A DNA stretch of 64,000 nt. Source: Pseudohoeflea sp964511625 (GTDB lineage: Bacteria; Pseudomonadota; Alphaproteobacteria; Rhizobiales; Rhizobiaceae). Below are positions 53,133-62,676 of the stretch, piece by piece. A program made the position numbers and the translations under genes. The stretch lies in assembly GCA_964511625.1 (NCBI GenBank), contig CAZEJG010000011.1, positions 1 to 64,000 of the forward strand. The letters run 5' to 3'. The notes beneath the pieces are model-generated. The model saw only the letters and a program-made list of their open reading frames with translations, was not told the origin of the DNA and ran no database searches. The stretch's first letter is position 1. The number at the start of each line of letters is the position of its first letter.

Positions 53133-54581
53133 TCAGTTCGTGTGGAGATCCTTGCGCCCGAAGCGTTTCGCATCGGCGCGGACCTGTGCTTCCGCATCAG
53201 GCAGCGGCTCCGGCCCGACGAGCCGGAAGCTCACCGTCGTCACCGCGTTGGCGGCGAGAACCTGCGCGAGATCGCCGTCCACCCGGCCTTCCGGATCGCA
53301 GCCGGCCAGCCGCGCGAAACGGATGGTCTGGATGTGCTGATAGATGTCCTTGCCGACAGATTGCCGGCAGGCCTCGAGCGCGTCCTCGAGTTCGGCAGTG
53401 CTGCGCGCAGGGATGGCCCCGCCCCAGGTGTAGGCGAGATAGCGGGCCTGCAATTCGAGGCACGGCAGATAGGGGCCGATCTGCCCCCAGAGCCCCATGA
53501 AGGCGAGGCCCGGTGTTTTCGGGTTGAAGGTGTGATCGGCGAGCGTGATCGATTTCGTTGTCAGTTCAAGAGATTGCGCCAGCTCCCTCGACAGGAACGG
53601 CAGGTTGAGGTGATAGCCTGTGCCGAAGATGATGCCGTCGAACGCGGCCGCGCTGCCGTCGGCGAAATGGACCGTCCGTCCGTCGATCCGCTCCGGCCAG
53701 GGAAAGCAGCTGATCCGGTCTTCTGCGACGAGGTTGAGAAAATTCTGGCTGCCGGTGGTGCCGGCGATGCGCACGTCCGCGTCCGGTTCCGGCGCGCCGA
53801 ACCAGACGGGATTGCCGCCATATTGCAGCACGAACTCCTTGGTCGCCTTGGCCCACTCGTCCGGACTGGCGGTCTCCTGCCAGAGCGCGCCGGCGCGGGT
53901 GAAGCCGTAGCTTTCCACCGGCGTTCCAGCGATCAGCTTCGGCATCACGTAACGCTGCCGCCGCATCGTCGTCGCCACCGACTTCGCCCCCAGCATGGCG
54001 AGATCCTGCGCGATCTCCAGCGAGGAGATATTGCCGCCGGCGACGAGCACCCGCTTGCCGCGATAGAGTTCGGGATCCTTGTAGTCGAAGGCGTGGATGG
54101 CTCCGAGATCTCCGGCAAATACGTCCAGACCCGGGATCGGCGGGATGGCCGGCTTGTTGTAGGCGCCGCTCGCCACCACCACGCGATCGAAGCGCTCGGT
54201 CCGGCTCCGACCGTCATGTTCGATCGTCAGCCTGTAGCCGTCGCCATCGCGCTCGACGCTCGTCACCCGGGTCGAAAGTTCGATCCGGTCGGTGATACCG
54301 AACTTGTCCGCATAGGCCCGCAGATAGTCGCCCACCTGCTGGTTGCGCGGAAAGGTCTTCGTCCCTTCCGGATAGTCGAGATCGGAGAAGCGGGTGACCA
54401 TGCGCGCCGTGTTTGTCCGCATCAGCGGCCACACGCCCGAGGACGGGTTGGTGTATTCCCATTGCCCGCCGATCTTGTCATGCGCCTCGAAAAGCTTCGG
54501 CTCGAAGCCTTGGCCAATAAGGTATCGTGCGGCGACGAGCCCGCCCGGCCCGCCGCCGATGATGGCGACCATCTTGTCCAC
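53133..54581 (-). CDS. Flavin-containing monooxygenase-like protein
   Basis: A 482-residue FAD/NADP oxidoreductase of the FMO/Baeyer-Villiger type. FAD motif VAIIGGGPGGLVAARYL (GxGxxG), NADP motif VLVAGGNISSLEIAQDL, and an FGTGYHLNLPF segment (ATG-type) are seen. The FMO fingerprint FxGxxxHxxxY/F is not evident in canonical form, so it could be a related dehydrogenase. It lies 29 bases downstream of an SDR gene within the ten-gene operon. Substrate unknown. Confidence 0.82.
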   Translation of the reverse strand: MDKMVAIIGGGPGGLVAARYLIGQGFEPKLFEAHDKIGGQWEYTNPSSGVWPLMRTNTARMVTRFSDLDYPEGTKTFPRNQQVGDYLRAYADKFGITDRIELSTRVTSVERDGDGYRLTIEHDGRSRTERFDRVVVASGAYNKPAIPPIPGLDVFAGDLGAIHAFDYKDPELYRGKRVLVAGGNISSLEIAQDLAMLGAKSVATTMRRQRYVMPKLIAGTPVESYGFTRAGALWQETASPDEWAKATKEFVLQYGGNPVWFGAPEPDADVRIAGTTGSQNFLNLVAEDRISCFPWPERIDGRTVHFADGSAAAFDGIIFGTGYHLNLPFLSRELAQSLELTTKSITLADHTFNPKTPGLAFMGLWGQIGPYLPCLELQARYLAYTWGGAIPARSTAELEDALEACRQSVGKDIYQHIQTIRFARLAGCDPEGRVDGDLAQVLAANAVTTVSFRLVGPEPLPDAEAQVRADAKRFGRKDLHTN

Positions 54582-54610
54582 GAGTTTGTCCTCCCCGGAT
54601 CTCGCGTTAC

Positions 54611-55369
54611 TTAGTGGAAGTAGATGCCTCCGCAGACGTTGAGCGCCTGTCCGGTGACGAAGCTCGACAGGTCGGAGGCGAAAAACACCGCCGGACCGAC
54701 GATGTCCTTCGGATCGCCAAGCCGCTTGAGCGCGGTAACGTTCGTCCAGTGGTCCATCGCTTCCTGCGAGCCGAGATTATTCTTGCCCATTTCGGTCAGG
54801 ATGATGCCCGGGCAGATCGCGTTGACCGTGATGCCGTCCATGCCGACTTCCTGCGAATAGACGCGGGTCAGCGTGATCGCGGTCGCCTTGGTGGCCGCAT
54901 AGTGGCCCTGCGTCGGCACGCCCTGGCGGCCGGCGATCGAGGCGATGTTGATGATCCGGCCCGCCTTGCGCGAGCGCATCTGCGGCAGAACTGCGTTGGT
55001 CACCAGGAGCACGCCCTTGGCATTGACGTCGAAATGGGCGTCCCAGTCGGCTTCCGACAGGTTTTCGAGCGTGGTCGGCTTCAGGATGCCGGCATTGTTT
55101 ACGAGTACGTCGATGCCGCCGGATTTCTCCGATGCGTCCGCCACAACCTTCTCGATCGCCGCCTTATCGGTGACGTCGAGATCGTAGCTCCAGCATTTCT
55201 GGCCGGTCGCCTCGACATCCACCTTCACCGTGGCGAGCGCATCGGCTTCAGGCGCCAGATCGCAGATCACGACATTTGCACCATGCTCGGCGAGGCCCAC
55301 GGCGAGTGCAGCGCCGATCCCGCGGCTGGCGCCGGTCACGAATGCGGTTTTTCCGTTCAATTCAGCCAT
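54611..55369 (-). CDS. Short-chain dehydrogenase (second in the operon)
   Basis: Classical SDR, 252 residues. Cofactor motif TGASRGIGAALA, NNAG, catalytic Ser in NIASIAGRQ and YxxxK in HYAATKATA are intact. It lies 4 bases after pfkB and 29 bases before the monooxygenase gene. Likely a sugar or polyol dehydrogenase given the neighbours. Confidence 0.9.
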   Translation of the reverse strand: MAELNGKTAFVTGASRGIGAALAVGLAEHGANVVICDLAPEADALATVKVDVEATGQKCWSYDLDVTDKAAIEKVVADASEKSGGIDVLVNNAGILKPTTLENLSEADWDAHFDVNAKGVLLVTNAVLPQMRSRKAGRIINIASIAGRQGVPTQGHYAATKATAITLTRVYSQEVGMDGITVNAICPGIILTEMGKNNLGSQEAMDHWTNVTALKRLGDPKDIVGPAVFFASDLSSFVTGQALNVCGGIYFH

Positions 55370-55373
55370 TGTC

Positions 55374-56321
55374 CTATCCCTTGAGCGGCCACGAATTCAT
55401 GGCCTCCATCGTGTCGTCGAATGATATGAGCGTGCCGTCCGAGCCGAGCCCCATCGCCACCTTGGCGGCGACTGTGGAGGCGAAGCGGGCGCTCTCGCGA
55501 ATGTCCCAGCCCTTTGTCAGGCCGACGATGATGCCGGCCGAGAAACTGTCGCCGCAGCCGGTGGTGTCGATGACCTTGATGTCGTGCGCCGGCAACGAGA
55601 AAGGCTCGCCGTCAGCCGGATCCACGTAGACGCCGTCGCCTCCCATCGTCAGGATGGCGTTCTTCACGCCGTGGCTCTTGAAGTAGCGCGCGACCTCGGC
55701 CGGATCGCTCACACCAGCCATCTCCGAGGCTTCTTCGATCGAGGGGATGAAGTAGTCGATATAGGGCAGAAGCGGTTTGACCAGTTCCACCGTCTCCGGG
55801 TTCGCCTGGATCAGGTCGAAGGTTGTGGTACGGCCGGCTTCCTTGGCCGCCTTGAGGAATTTCACCGAAGGCTCGCCGTCGAAGGAGGCGAGAAGCCCCG
55901 TGCCGCCGAGATGGACGATGGCCGCGTCGAGCGCGCCGGCATAATCCTTCTCCGTCAGCGTGAAGCTGCGCGATGTTCCGGGTACGTGCAGCGCCGGACG
56001 CTCGCCGTTCGGCCGTACAGGCAGGATCGTCGAGGACGTCTGGTGCGTGCCGTCGCGGGACACCATGTCGGTGTTCATCCCGTAGCGCTGCATCTTGGAG
56101 ATGAGGAAGTCGCCCATGTCGTCGGTGCCGACGGTGGTCACCATCCGGGTCTTGAGGCCCAGAATGGCGCAGTCCATTCCGGTCGCCGCCGCGGTGCCGG
56201 CTACGGTCATGCGGATTTCCTCGATGAAATCCACCCGTCCGCCATCGGGGATCTTCGTGACAGGCCGGCCGAGAATATCGAGCACGGCAAAGCCGACGGA
56301 GCTTACGTCGAATGTCGTCAT
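55374..56321 (-). CDS. PfkB-family sugar kinase
   Basis: A 315-residue ribokinase-family carbohydrate kinase. The C-terminal PfkB signature is KVIDTTGCGDSFSAGIIVGL, with the catalytic base Asp in TTGCGD; ATP region SIEEASEM and TMGGDGVYV. It lies just after the ABC permease genes, so it probably phosphorylates the imported sugar. The phosphate ester could then go to the class II aldolase. Confidence 0.9.
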   Translation of the reverse strand: MTTFDVSSVGFAVLDILGRPVTKIPDGGRVDFIEEIRMTVAGTAAATGMDCAILGLKTRMVTTVGTDDMGDFLISKMQRYGMNTDMVSRDGTHQTSSTILPVRPNGERPALHVPGTSRSFTLTEKDYAGALDAAIVHLGGTGLLASFDGEPSVKFLKAAKEAGRTTTFDLIQANPETVELVKPLLPYIDYFIPSIEEASEMAGVSDPAEVARYFKSHGVKNAILTMGGDGVYVDPADGEPFSLPAHDIKVIDTTGCGDSFSAGIIVGLTKGWDIRESARFASTVAAKVAMGLGSDGTLISFDDTMEAMNSWPLKG

Positions 56322-56335
56322 TGGTCTTGCAATCC

Positions 56336-57325
56336 TTATTCAGCGCGTTTGCGCAGTCCGAACGAGAGACCCAGCACCAGGAACACCAGCACGCCGATGC
56401 CCACCTGCTGCCAGAAGAAGTTCCAGCCGATCAGCAGCAAGCCGTTGCGCATCACCGCAAGCAGCGCCACGCCGATCAGCGTGCCGAGAACCGACGGCCG
56501 GCGCTCGGCGCTGATCGCGGTACCGATGAATGTCGCACCGATCGCGTCAAGCAGGAAGGCGTCACCCGCCAGCGGCACGTAGGAGCGCACCGTCGAGGAC
56601 AGGAGGATGCCCGTGACGCCGGACAGGACCGCGCAGGAGATGAACACCACTGACATGTTGAACGGAACACGGATGCCCGAGTAGCGCGCCACGTCGGCCT
56701 GCGCGCCGAGGGCGGCCACATAGCGACCGAAGACCGAGCGGTGCAGCGCCAGATAGACCCCGATGATGCAGACGATCAGAACGATGATCGGCGTCGGAAT
56801 GCCCAGGAGCGAGGTCCGTGCGATGGCGTCGAAGGGCGCGGCATATTCCGCGCGCGTCAGGTAGATCGGCACGCCGCCCTGCGTCGAAAGCTGCTGGATC
56901 GACTTGCCGATGAACAGAACGCCCAGCGTCGCCAGGAAGGGGTTGATCTTCAGCTTGTTGATCAGGAAGGCGTTGAGCAGGCCCACGCAGAAGGCCGCCC
57001 CGAGCCCGCCCATGACCGCGAATGCGCCCATGTAGCCTGCCGCGATCATCATGATGAAGATCATCGACGAGAGGTCGATGGAGACGCCCACCGACAGGTC
57101 GATGCCGCCTGCGCCGATGACGATCGTCATGCCGAGCGCGACGATGGCGAGCAGCACCACCTTGTTGGAGATCAGGTTGAAGATGTTCTCGCCGGTCATG
57201 AAGCCCGGTGCGGCGAAGGTGAAGAAGATCACCACCGCGACGAAGGCCAAGATCACCGCGTAATTGGATGCAGCTTCGAGGCTGAACCGGCTTTCGCGGA
57301 CGGCGGTATCGGTCTGGTTTGTCAT
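56336..57325 (-). CDS. Sugar ABC transporter permease (second)
   Basis: A 329-residue RbsC-type permease, about eight to ten spans, with the family segment GMTIVIGAGGIDLSVGVSIDL and ALGLNxxxARYSGI-like loop. One of two permeases, implying a heterodimeric importer. Ten bases separate it from the other permease. Confidence 0.9.
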   Translation of the reverse strand: MTNQTDTAVRESRFSLEAASNYAVILAFVAVVIFFTFAAPGFMTGENIFNLISNKVVLLAIVALGMTIVIGAGGIDLSVGVSIDLSSMIFIMMIAAGYMGAFAVMGGLGAAFCVGLLNAFLINKLKINPFLATLGVLFIGKSIQQLSTQGGVPIYLTRAEYAAPFDAIARTSLLGIPTPIIVLIVCIIGVYLALHRSVFGRYVAALGAQADVARYSGIRVPFNMSVVFISCAVLSGVTGILLSSTVRSYVPLAGDAFLLDAIGATFIGTAISAERRPSVLGTLIGVALLAVMRNGLLLIGWNFFWQQVGIGVLVFLVLGLSFGLRKRAE

Positions 57326-57336
57326 CTATGCCTCCG

Positions 57337-58335
57337 TCAGTGCTTCTTGGCGAACGAGGTCACGGTCACCACCAGCAGGATGAGCGCACCCTGCACGCCG
57401 CTGACCCAGTAGGACGAGATTCCGAGCAGTTGGAAACCGTTGGCGAGAAAGCCGATGAACAGTGCTGCGAGCAGCGTGCCGCCGATGGTCGGGATGAAAC
57501 GGCGCGAGAACACGGTGCCGAGAAGGGCAGCCGCCAGGATCGGCAGCAGCATCAGCCCGGTGCCCGGCGTCGAGGACGACAGCCGCGACACGATCAGGAT
57601 CGAGGCGACGCCGGCCATGAAGCCCGAGAAGATGTAGGCGCCGTAGACGTAGCGTCCGGTATTGATACCGGCTGCGCGCGCGGCCTCGATATGGCCGCCG
57701 ACCGCGTAGAGCCTCAGCCCGATCTTACTGTAGTGCACCGCCCAGACGAGCAGCACCGAGCCGATGATCAGGCACCAGGCGAGCGTCGATATGCCGAGGA
57801 AGCGGCCGAAGGCGAGTACGTTCATCAGGTCCGACTGCACCGGGACGACGGTGTTTTCGGTCAGTGTCAGTTCGAGACCGGCCGCGATGTTCATCACGGC
57901 AAGCGTGCCCAGAAGCGGCATGATCTTGAGCGTCACCACAGCCAGGCCGTTGAAGAAGCCGATCACCATGCCGGTGCCGATCGCCGCCGGGATCGCGACG
58001 AAATTGCCGTAGCCTTCCCGCATCATCACCGCATAGACCGCTGCGCAGAGCCCGGCATTAGCGGCGATAGAGAGGTCGATACCACCCTTCTGCACGTCCG
58101 TGCCGGTGCCGATGAAGACGACCGTCATGGCGAACGCCAGGAAGCCGAGGATCGCAGACTGCTCGACCACGTTGATCATGTTGTAGGTCGAGGTGAAGCC
58201 ACGCGCCGTCAGCGCGAAATAGATCATGATCCCGGCGAAGGCCGCAAAGGCGCCGAGCCGGATCGCGAGCTTGGCGAAGACCTTGGAATTGAACCACCCG
58301 CTTTTGGTAGCGGGAACGTGCTCGACCGCCGTCAT
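57337..58335 (-). CDS. Sugar ABC transporter permease (first)
   Basis: A 332-residue RbsC-type permease with TVVFIGTGTDVQKGGIDLS and AVGGHIEAARAAGINTGRYV. Its start overlaps the ATPase stop (ATGA, 58332-58335). It forms the importer with the second permease, the ATPase and the binding protein. Confidence 0.9.
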   Translation of the reverse strand: MTAVEHVPATKSGWFNSKVFAKLAIRLGAFAAFAGIMIYFALTARGFTSTYNMINVVEQSAILGFLAFAMTVVFIGTGTDVQKGGIDLSIAANAGLCAAVYAVMMREGYGNFVAIPAAIGTGMVIGFFNGLAVVTLKIMPLLGTLAVMNIAAGLELTLTENTVVPVQSDLMNVLAFGRFLGISTLAWCLIIGSVLLVWAVHYSKIGLRLYAVGGHIEAARAAGINTGRYVYGAYIFSGFMAGVASILIVSRLSSSTPGTGLMLLPILAAALLGTVFSRRFIPTIGGTLLAALFIGFLANGFQLLGISSYWVSGVQGALILLVVTVTSFAKKH

Positions 58336-59846
58336 GCCCGTTTCCTTTCAGTGTCGGTGACGGCGCCCGATGCGGCGGCCAGAAGCCGGTCCGCGTCGAT
58401 CTCGCCGCGCTTGTATTCGGCGATGATCCGGCCGCGATAGATCACGAGCACCCGGTCGCACATCTCGGTGACCTCTTCGAGATCGGAGGAGACGAAGACC
58501 AGTCCCTTGCCCTCGGAGGCGAGCCGGTTCATCAGGTTGTAGATTTCGACCTTGGCGCCGACGTCGACGGCGACCGTCGGCTCGTCGAGCAGGTAGATTT
58601 CGGAATTGCAGCCGAGCCACTTGCCGACGACCACCTTCTGCTGGTTGCCGCCCGACAGGTTCTTGACCAGCGTGTGACGGTCCGGCGTCTTGATGCCGAG
58701 GTCGCGGATGAGCCCGTCGATGACGCCGGCTTCCTTCTTGCGGTCGACGAAGCCGTTCTTCGACATCTGGCCGAGCGAGGCGAGCGACATGTTCTCGCCC
58801 ACCGACAGCCCGGTCGCCACGCCATGCGCGCGCCGGTCTTCCGGAATCTTGGCCACGCCATTGTTGACCGCATCCACCGGCGAGCGGAATTTCTGCTTCT
58901 TGTCATGCAGGATGATCTCGCCGGCATCCGGCGAAATCTGCCCGAACAGCGTGTTCAGTACCTCCTTGTCGCCCGAGCCGAGAAGACCGGTCAGGCCGAC
59001 GATCTCGCCGGCGCGGATGTCGAAGCTGACGTCCTTGAAATGGCCGTCGACGCTGAGGTTCTTGACCGACATGATCGGCGCGCCGATTTCCACGTCGCGG
59101 CGCGGATACATCTCGGAGGTGTTCCGGTTGGTCATCATCTCGACGATCTTCTGGATGCCGACCTCGGAGGGGTCGACCACGCCGACATCGGTACCGTTGC
59201 GCAGAACGGTGACGACGTCGCAGATTTCGAGAATTTCCGACATGTAGTGCGAAATGAATACGATCGCGAGGCCCTCGGCCTTGAGCCGCCGCAGCACCGA
59301 GAACAGGCTCTCGACTTCCTTGCTGACAAGCGCCGCCGTCGGCTCGTCGAGCACCAGGATCTTGGCGTGATGGGCAAGCGCGCGAGTGATCTGCACGATC
59401 TTCTGCTGCGCTGTCGACAACTCGCTGATCAGCGTGCGCGGATTGAGATCGAGATTGAAATAGAGCTTGAGCAGTTCGCTGGCCTGCCGGTTCATCGCAG
59501 CGTAATTGATGAAGGGGCCGATGCGCGGCTCGTTGCGCAGGAAGATCGCCTCGGCGACCGTCGCGGTCGGCACGAGGAGACGGTCCTGGTGAATGAAGTG
59601 AACGCCCTCGGCCTCGATCGAGGCCGGCGTGATCTGGTCGAGCGGCTTGCCGAAGACCGACACCTCGCCGCTGGTCCGGCGGTAGATGCCCGCCAGGATC
59701 TTGATGATGGTCGACTTGCCGGCACCGTTCTGTCCCACGAGGCCGTGGATGGTGCCGGACTCGACGAGCAGATCGGCATCGTCGAGCGCCTTGACGGGAC
59801 CGAAAACCTTGTTGATCGAGCGCATTTCGATGGCGGCAGCTGTCAT
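58332..59846 (-). CDS. Sugar ABC transporter ATP-binding protein (tandem)
   Basis: A 504-residue RbsA-type double ATPase. The first half has Walker A GQNGAGKST (about 40-48), signature LSTAQQKIVQITRAL and LDEPTAAL; the second GLLGSGDKEV (degenerate P-loop, usual for this family), LSGGNQQKVV and LDEPTVAVDVG. The start at 59846 has GGGAGG upstream. Confidence 0.92.
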   Translation of the reverse strand: MTAAAIEMRSINKVFGPVKALDDADLLVESGTIHGLVGQNGAGKSTIIKILAGIYRRTSGEVSVFGKPLDQITPASIEAEGVHFIHQDRLLVPTATVAEAIFLRNEPRIGPFINYAAMNRQASELLKLYFNLDLNPRTLISELSTAQQKIVQITRALAHHAKILVLDEPTAALVSKEVESLFSVLRRLKAEGLAIVFISHYMSEILEICDVVTVLRNGTDVGVVDPSEVGIQKIVEMMTNRNTSEMYPRRDVEIGAPIMSVKNLSVDGHFKDVSFDIRAGEIVGLTGLLGSGDKEVLNTLFGQISPDAGEIILHDKKQKFRSPVDAVNNGVAKIPEDRRAHGVATGLSVGENMSLASLGQMSKNGFVDRKKEAGVIDGLIRDLGIKTPDRHTLVKNLSGGNQQKVVVGKWLGCNSEIYLLDEPTVAVDVGAKVEIYNLMNRLASEGKGLVFVSSDLEEVTEMCDRVLVIYRGRIIAEYKRGEIDADRLLAAASGAVTDTERKRA

Positions 59847-59924
59847 CGAATCCTCCCGGATAAGCATGAAAGATGGGTGGAGCCCCTCGAGGAAGAGGGG
59901 CTCCATGACCGAGTTTTAAACCAC

Positions 59925-60914
59925 TCAGTCCTTCTTCGGGAGGAAGTCCTTGGCCGTCTCGGCGGCATTTTCCTTGGTGATCAGCACCGCCGGCACGAAG
60001 GTGAACGGCGGCACTTCCTGACCGGACAGATAGGCGGCGACGTTGTCGGCGGCACGCTGACCGATCTCGTAGGGCTGCTGGGCGGCGACCGCACCGGCCG
60101 GCGACCCTTCGGTGGCGACCATCTCGACATATTCCGGGCTGCCGTCGACACCGTAGGTCATCACACCCTTGCGGCCGGCGGCTTCGATCGCCTGGGTGGC
60201 GCCGATCATCGGCACGTCCCAGCAGGCCCAGACCGACTTCAGGTCGCTGTCCTCACCGTACTGGGTCAGGATGTCGGTCACGTCCGAATAGGCCTGCTGC
60301 ACGGTGTTGGGGATCACGTCGCGCAGTTCCGGTTCGATGATCTCGATGTCCGGGAAAGACTCCAGAACGTATTTCAGCTGGTCGTAGCGGATTTTGCAGA
60401 CCGGCACCGAGTAGAAGCCGTTGAAGACGGCGACCTTGCCCTTGCCGCCCATGTCGTTGACCATCTGCAGCGCCAGTTCCGCGCCTATGTTGTAGTTGTT
60501 CGACGTGGTGTTGTTGATGGCGTGCGGGGTCGAGGTGTCGACGGTGAACAGCGGAATGTCCGCCTGGCGGATGCGCTGGAGCCAGGGGTTCAGAACGTCC
60601 AGGTTGCCGAGCTGCTCGATGATGGCGTCGGGCTTCTGGGCGATCAGGGTCTGGATCTGGCTGATCTGGGTCTGATCGTTACGACCGGCGTCGAGTGCGA
60701 TCACTTCCGCACCCAGCTCTTCAAGCCGGTCGACCTGGCCACGATAGGCCATCAGGTCCCAGTGGTGGTCGGTACCGATGACGGTGACGCCGACGGTCTT
60801 GCCTTCCAGCGGCTTGTCCTGGGCCATGGCCGGGAACGAGACGGCGAGCATGGTGGTGGCGAGCGCGAGGGCCTTGACCGTCGTGCGGCGCGAAATTTTC
60901 AGTACGTGATGCAT
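59925..60914 (-). CDS. Sugar ABC transporter substrate-binding protein
   Basis: A 329-residue periplasmic-binding protein (RbsB/type 1) with a signal peptide (ALALATTMLAVSFPAMAQ, about residues 13-31) and the fold segments GVTVIGTDHHWDLMAYRGQV and NYNIGAELALQMV. The ATG at 60914 has AGGAGG 6 bases upstream; an in-frame start 90 bases before gives no signal peptide. Substrate not deducible; type 1 proteins bind pentoses, hexoses or polyols. Placed between the aldolase and ATPase genes. Confidence 0.9.
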   Translation of the reverse strand: MHHVLKISRRTTVKALALATTMLAVSFPAMAQDKPLEGKTVGVTVIGTDHHWDLMAYRGQVDRLEELGAEVIALDAGRNDQTQISQIQTLIAQKPDAIIEQLGNLDVLNPWLQRIRQADIPLFTVDTSTPHAINNTTSNNYNIGAELALQMVNDMGGKGKVAVFNGFYSVPVCKIRYDQLKYVLESFPDIEIIEPELRDVIPNTVQQAYSDVTDILTQYGEDSDLKSVWACWDVPMIGATQAIEAAGRKGVMTYGVDGSPEYVEMVATEGSPAGAVAAQQPYEIGQRAADNVAAYLSGQEVPPFTFVPAVLITKENAAETAKDFLPKKD

Positions 60915-60987
60915 GGTATCCTCCTCTGGTGCATCCAACTCCCGGGATCGTTTTACGTGCTCCCTCAGCACGACGTGGCCGATTGGC

Positions 60988-61641
60988 TCAACTCCCGTGT
61001 CCATAACCGGCCATCCGGCTGATGACGTTGGCGATCTCCTCTTCGCTCAGAAGCGGAGGCTCGCCGAACGGCAGGCAGCCAAGATACTGTTTGGCGAGTG
61101 TCTCGACCTCGACGGCCAGCCACATCGCCTTGCTCAGACTGTTGCCCGTGGCGATCATGCCATGGTGGGCGAGCAGGCACGCGCTGCGGCCGTCCAGGGC
61201 CTTGAGCGCATGATCCGACAATTCCTTGGTTCCGAAAGTCGCATAGGGCGCGCAACGGATATCCGAGCCGCCGCAGATGGCGATCATGTAGTGAAGCGGC
61301 GGGATCGACTTCTCCATGATCGACAGCGTCGTCGAGGCCGTCGGGTGGGCATGGACGATGGCGTTGACTTCCGGCTTTGCCTTCATGATGTCGAGATGGA
61401 ACTGCCATTCGGACGACGGCCGGCGGCCGCCATCGCGCGAACCGTCGAACCCCATCCAGACGATGTCGTCCACGCTCATCTCGTTGTAGGGCAAGGAGGT
61501 CGGCGTGATCAGCATGCCGTCCCCGTCGCGCACCGAGATGTTGCCCGAGGTGCCCTGGTTGATGCCCGACCGGTTCATCTCGAGGCACGCGGCGATGATC
61601 GCTTCGCGTTTGTCGTTGGTGGTTATCGTTGCCGCAGTCAT
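60988..61641 (-). CDS. Class II aldolase/adducin-family protein (L-fuculose-1-phosphate aldolase type)
   Basis: A 217-residue zinc-dependent class II aldolase. Zinc ligands and catalytic residues: Glu78 in SSEWQFH, His97 and His99 in VHAHPTAS, His160 in AHHGM. Family segments GINQGTSGNIS and LPYNEMSVDDIV are typical. Starts ATG at 61641 with GGAAATC upstream, preferred over a TTG at 61659. It follows an SDR gene and would split a sugar (phosphate) into dihydroxyacetone phosphate or glycolaldehyde and an aldehyde; the downstream aldehyde dehydrogenase could oxidise the latter. Confidence 0.9.
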   Translation of the reverse strand: MTAATITTNDKREAIIAACLEMNRSGINQGTSGNISVRDGDGMLITPTSLPYNEMSVDDIVWMGFDGSRDGGRRPSSEWQFHLDIMKAKPEVNAIVHAHPTASTTLSIMEKSIPPLHYMIAICGGSDIRCAPYATFGTKELSDHALKALDGRSACLLAHHGMIATGNSLSKAMWLAVEVETLAKQYLGCLPFGEPPLLSEEEIANVISRMAGYGHGS

Positions 61642-61655
61642 GAAGATTTCCGTGT

Positions 61656-62429
61656 TCAAAGCGCAGTGTAGCCGCCGTCGATCGTCACGATCGAGCCGGT
61701 CATGTAGGTGGAGGCCGGAGAGGCCAGGAAGACGATCAGGGCTGCCACTTCCTCAGGCTCGCCGCAGCGTCCCATCGGGGTCATGTCGAGCCAGACATTG
61801 AAGAGTTCGGGGCGCGCGCGCATGCCGAGCGTCATCTCGGTAGCGATGTAACCGGGCGCCAGCGCATTGACGCGCACACCGGTCTTCGCCCACTCCACCG
61901 CAAGAGCCTTGGTCAGCTGATGGATAGCGCCCTTCGACGTCATGTAGCTCGAGGCAAATTGCGGACGGTTGACAATCGTGCCCGACATCGAGCCCATGTT
62001 GATCACCGAACCGCGACCGGCTTCGACCATCTGGCCACCGAAGGCGCGGCAGGCCCAGAACGTGCCGTTGACGTTGACGTCCATCACCTTGAGCCAGTCG
62101 GCGTCGGACACTTCGGTTGCGCCGTGAAGAAGTGCGATGCCGGCGGAGTTGAGCAAAATGTCCGGAGCGCCGCTGCGGGCCTTCACCGTGGCCGCGACCC
62201 TGTTGACCGCCTCCGGGTCGGTGACGTCGAGAACCGAAGTCCCGACCTCGTATCCCTTGGCCGACAGTTCGGCCTTCGCCTTGTCGAGCGTGCCCTGATT
62301 GAGATCGAGAAGCTCGAGCTTCGCGCCGCACTGGCCAAGCGCACGGGCGGCTTCGAGGCCGATCCCGCTGGCGCCGCCGGTAATCACGGCGAGCTTTCCG
62401 CTCAGGTCGTTGACATTCCTGTAGTCCAA
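61656..62429 (-). CDS. Short-chain dehydrogenase (first in the operon)
   Basis: Classical SDR, TTG start at 62429 giving 257 residues (LSGKLAVITGGASGIGLEAA onwards), chosen because the usual SDR N-terminus begins here with a GAGGGGG ribosome binding site; ATG at 62492 gives 21 more residues. NADP/NAD motif TGGASGIG, LNSAG, Ser in NMGSMSGT and YxxxK in SSYMTSKGA are intact. It is the first gene after the GntR-type operator. Confidence 0.85.
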   Translation of the reverse strand: MDYRNVNDLSGKLAVITGGASGIGLEAARALGQCGAKLELLDLNQGTLDKAKAELSAKGYEVGTSVLDVTDPEAVNRVAATVKARSGAPDILLNSAGIALLHGATEVSDADWLKVMDVNVNGTFWACRAFGGQMVEAGRGSVINMGSMSGTIVNRPQFASSYMTSKGAIHQLTKALAVEWAKTGVRVNALAPGYIATEMTLGMRARPELFNVWLDMTPMGRCGEPEEVAALIVFLASPASTYMTGSIVTIDGGYTAL

Positions 62430-62560
62430 ACAAACCCCCTCGCCGAGGCGGCCCCACAGGGCATCCGGCGCTTGAGTCCCTTTCCGGGACATTCATGTTC
62501 GTGGGAGTTTTCCTCCCTCCCTGACATGCACGATGACGGCAGAAATCTGTCCTGTCAATC

Positions 62561-62572
62561 TGGTTATAACCA
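62561..62572. promoter_or_regulatory. GntR/UTRA operator in the carbohydrate operon promoter
   Basis: TGGTTATAACCA is a perfect 12-base palindrome in the space between the GntR gene and the operon. A second half-site (AATAACCAG, 62592-62600) lies 20 bases away, and a related GGTTAT sequence precedes the GntR gene. HutC-like GntR proteins bind GT-N-TA-N-AC sequences of this type. Confidence 0.65.
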
Positions 62573-62676
62573 CAAATGATACTTTTTTGGGAATAACCAG
62601 AAATTAGCCAGCCTTCGGCAGCCGCGCGAGGCGCACGCCGCCGCGACGTCAGAGGCGCGATGCACGCTCTCGGAGG

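Noticed and set aside
58674..61022. Long open plus-strand frame opposite the sugar ABC ATPase and binding-protein genes (about 782 codons)
   Set aside because: Antisense shadow of two clear genes; crosses the gap between them and contains no known fold.
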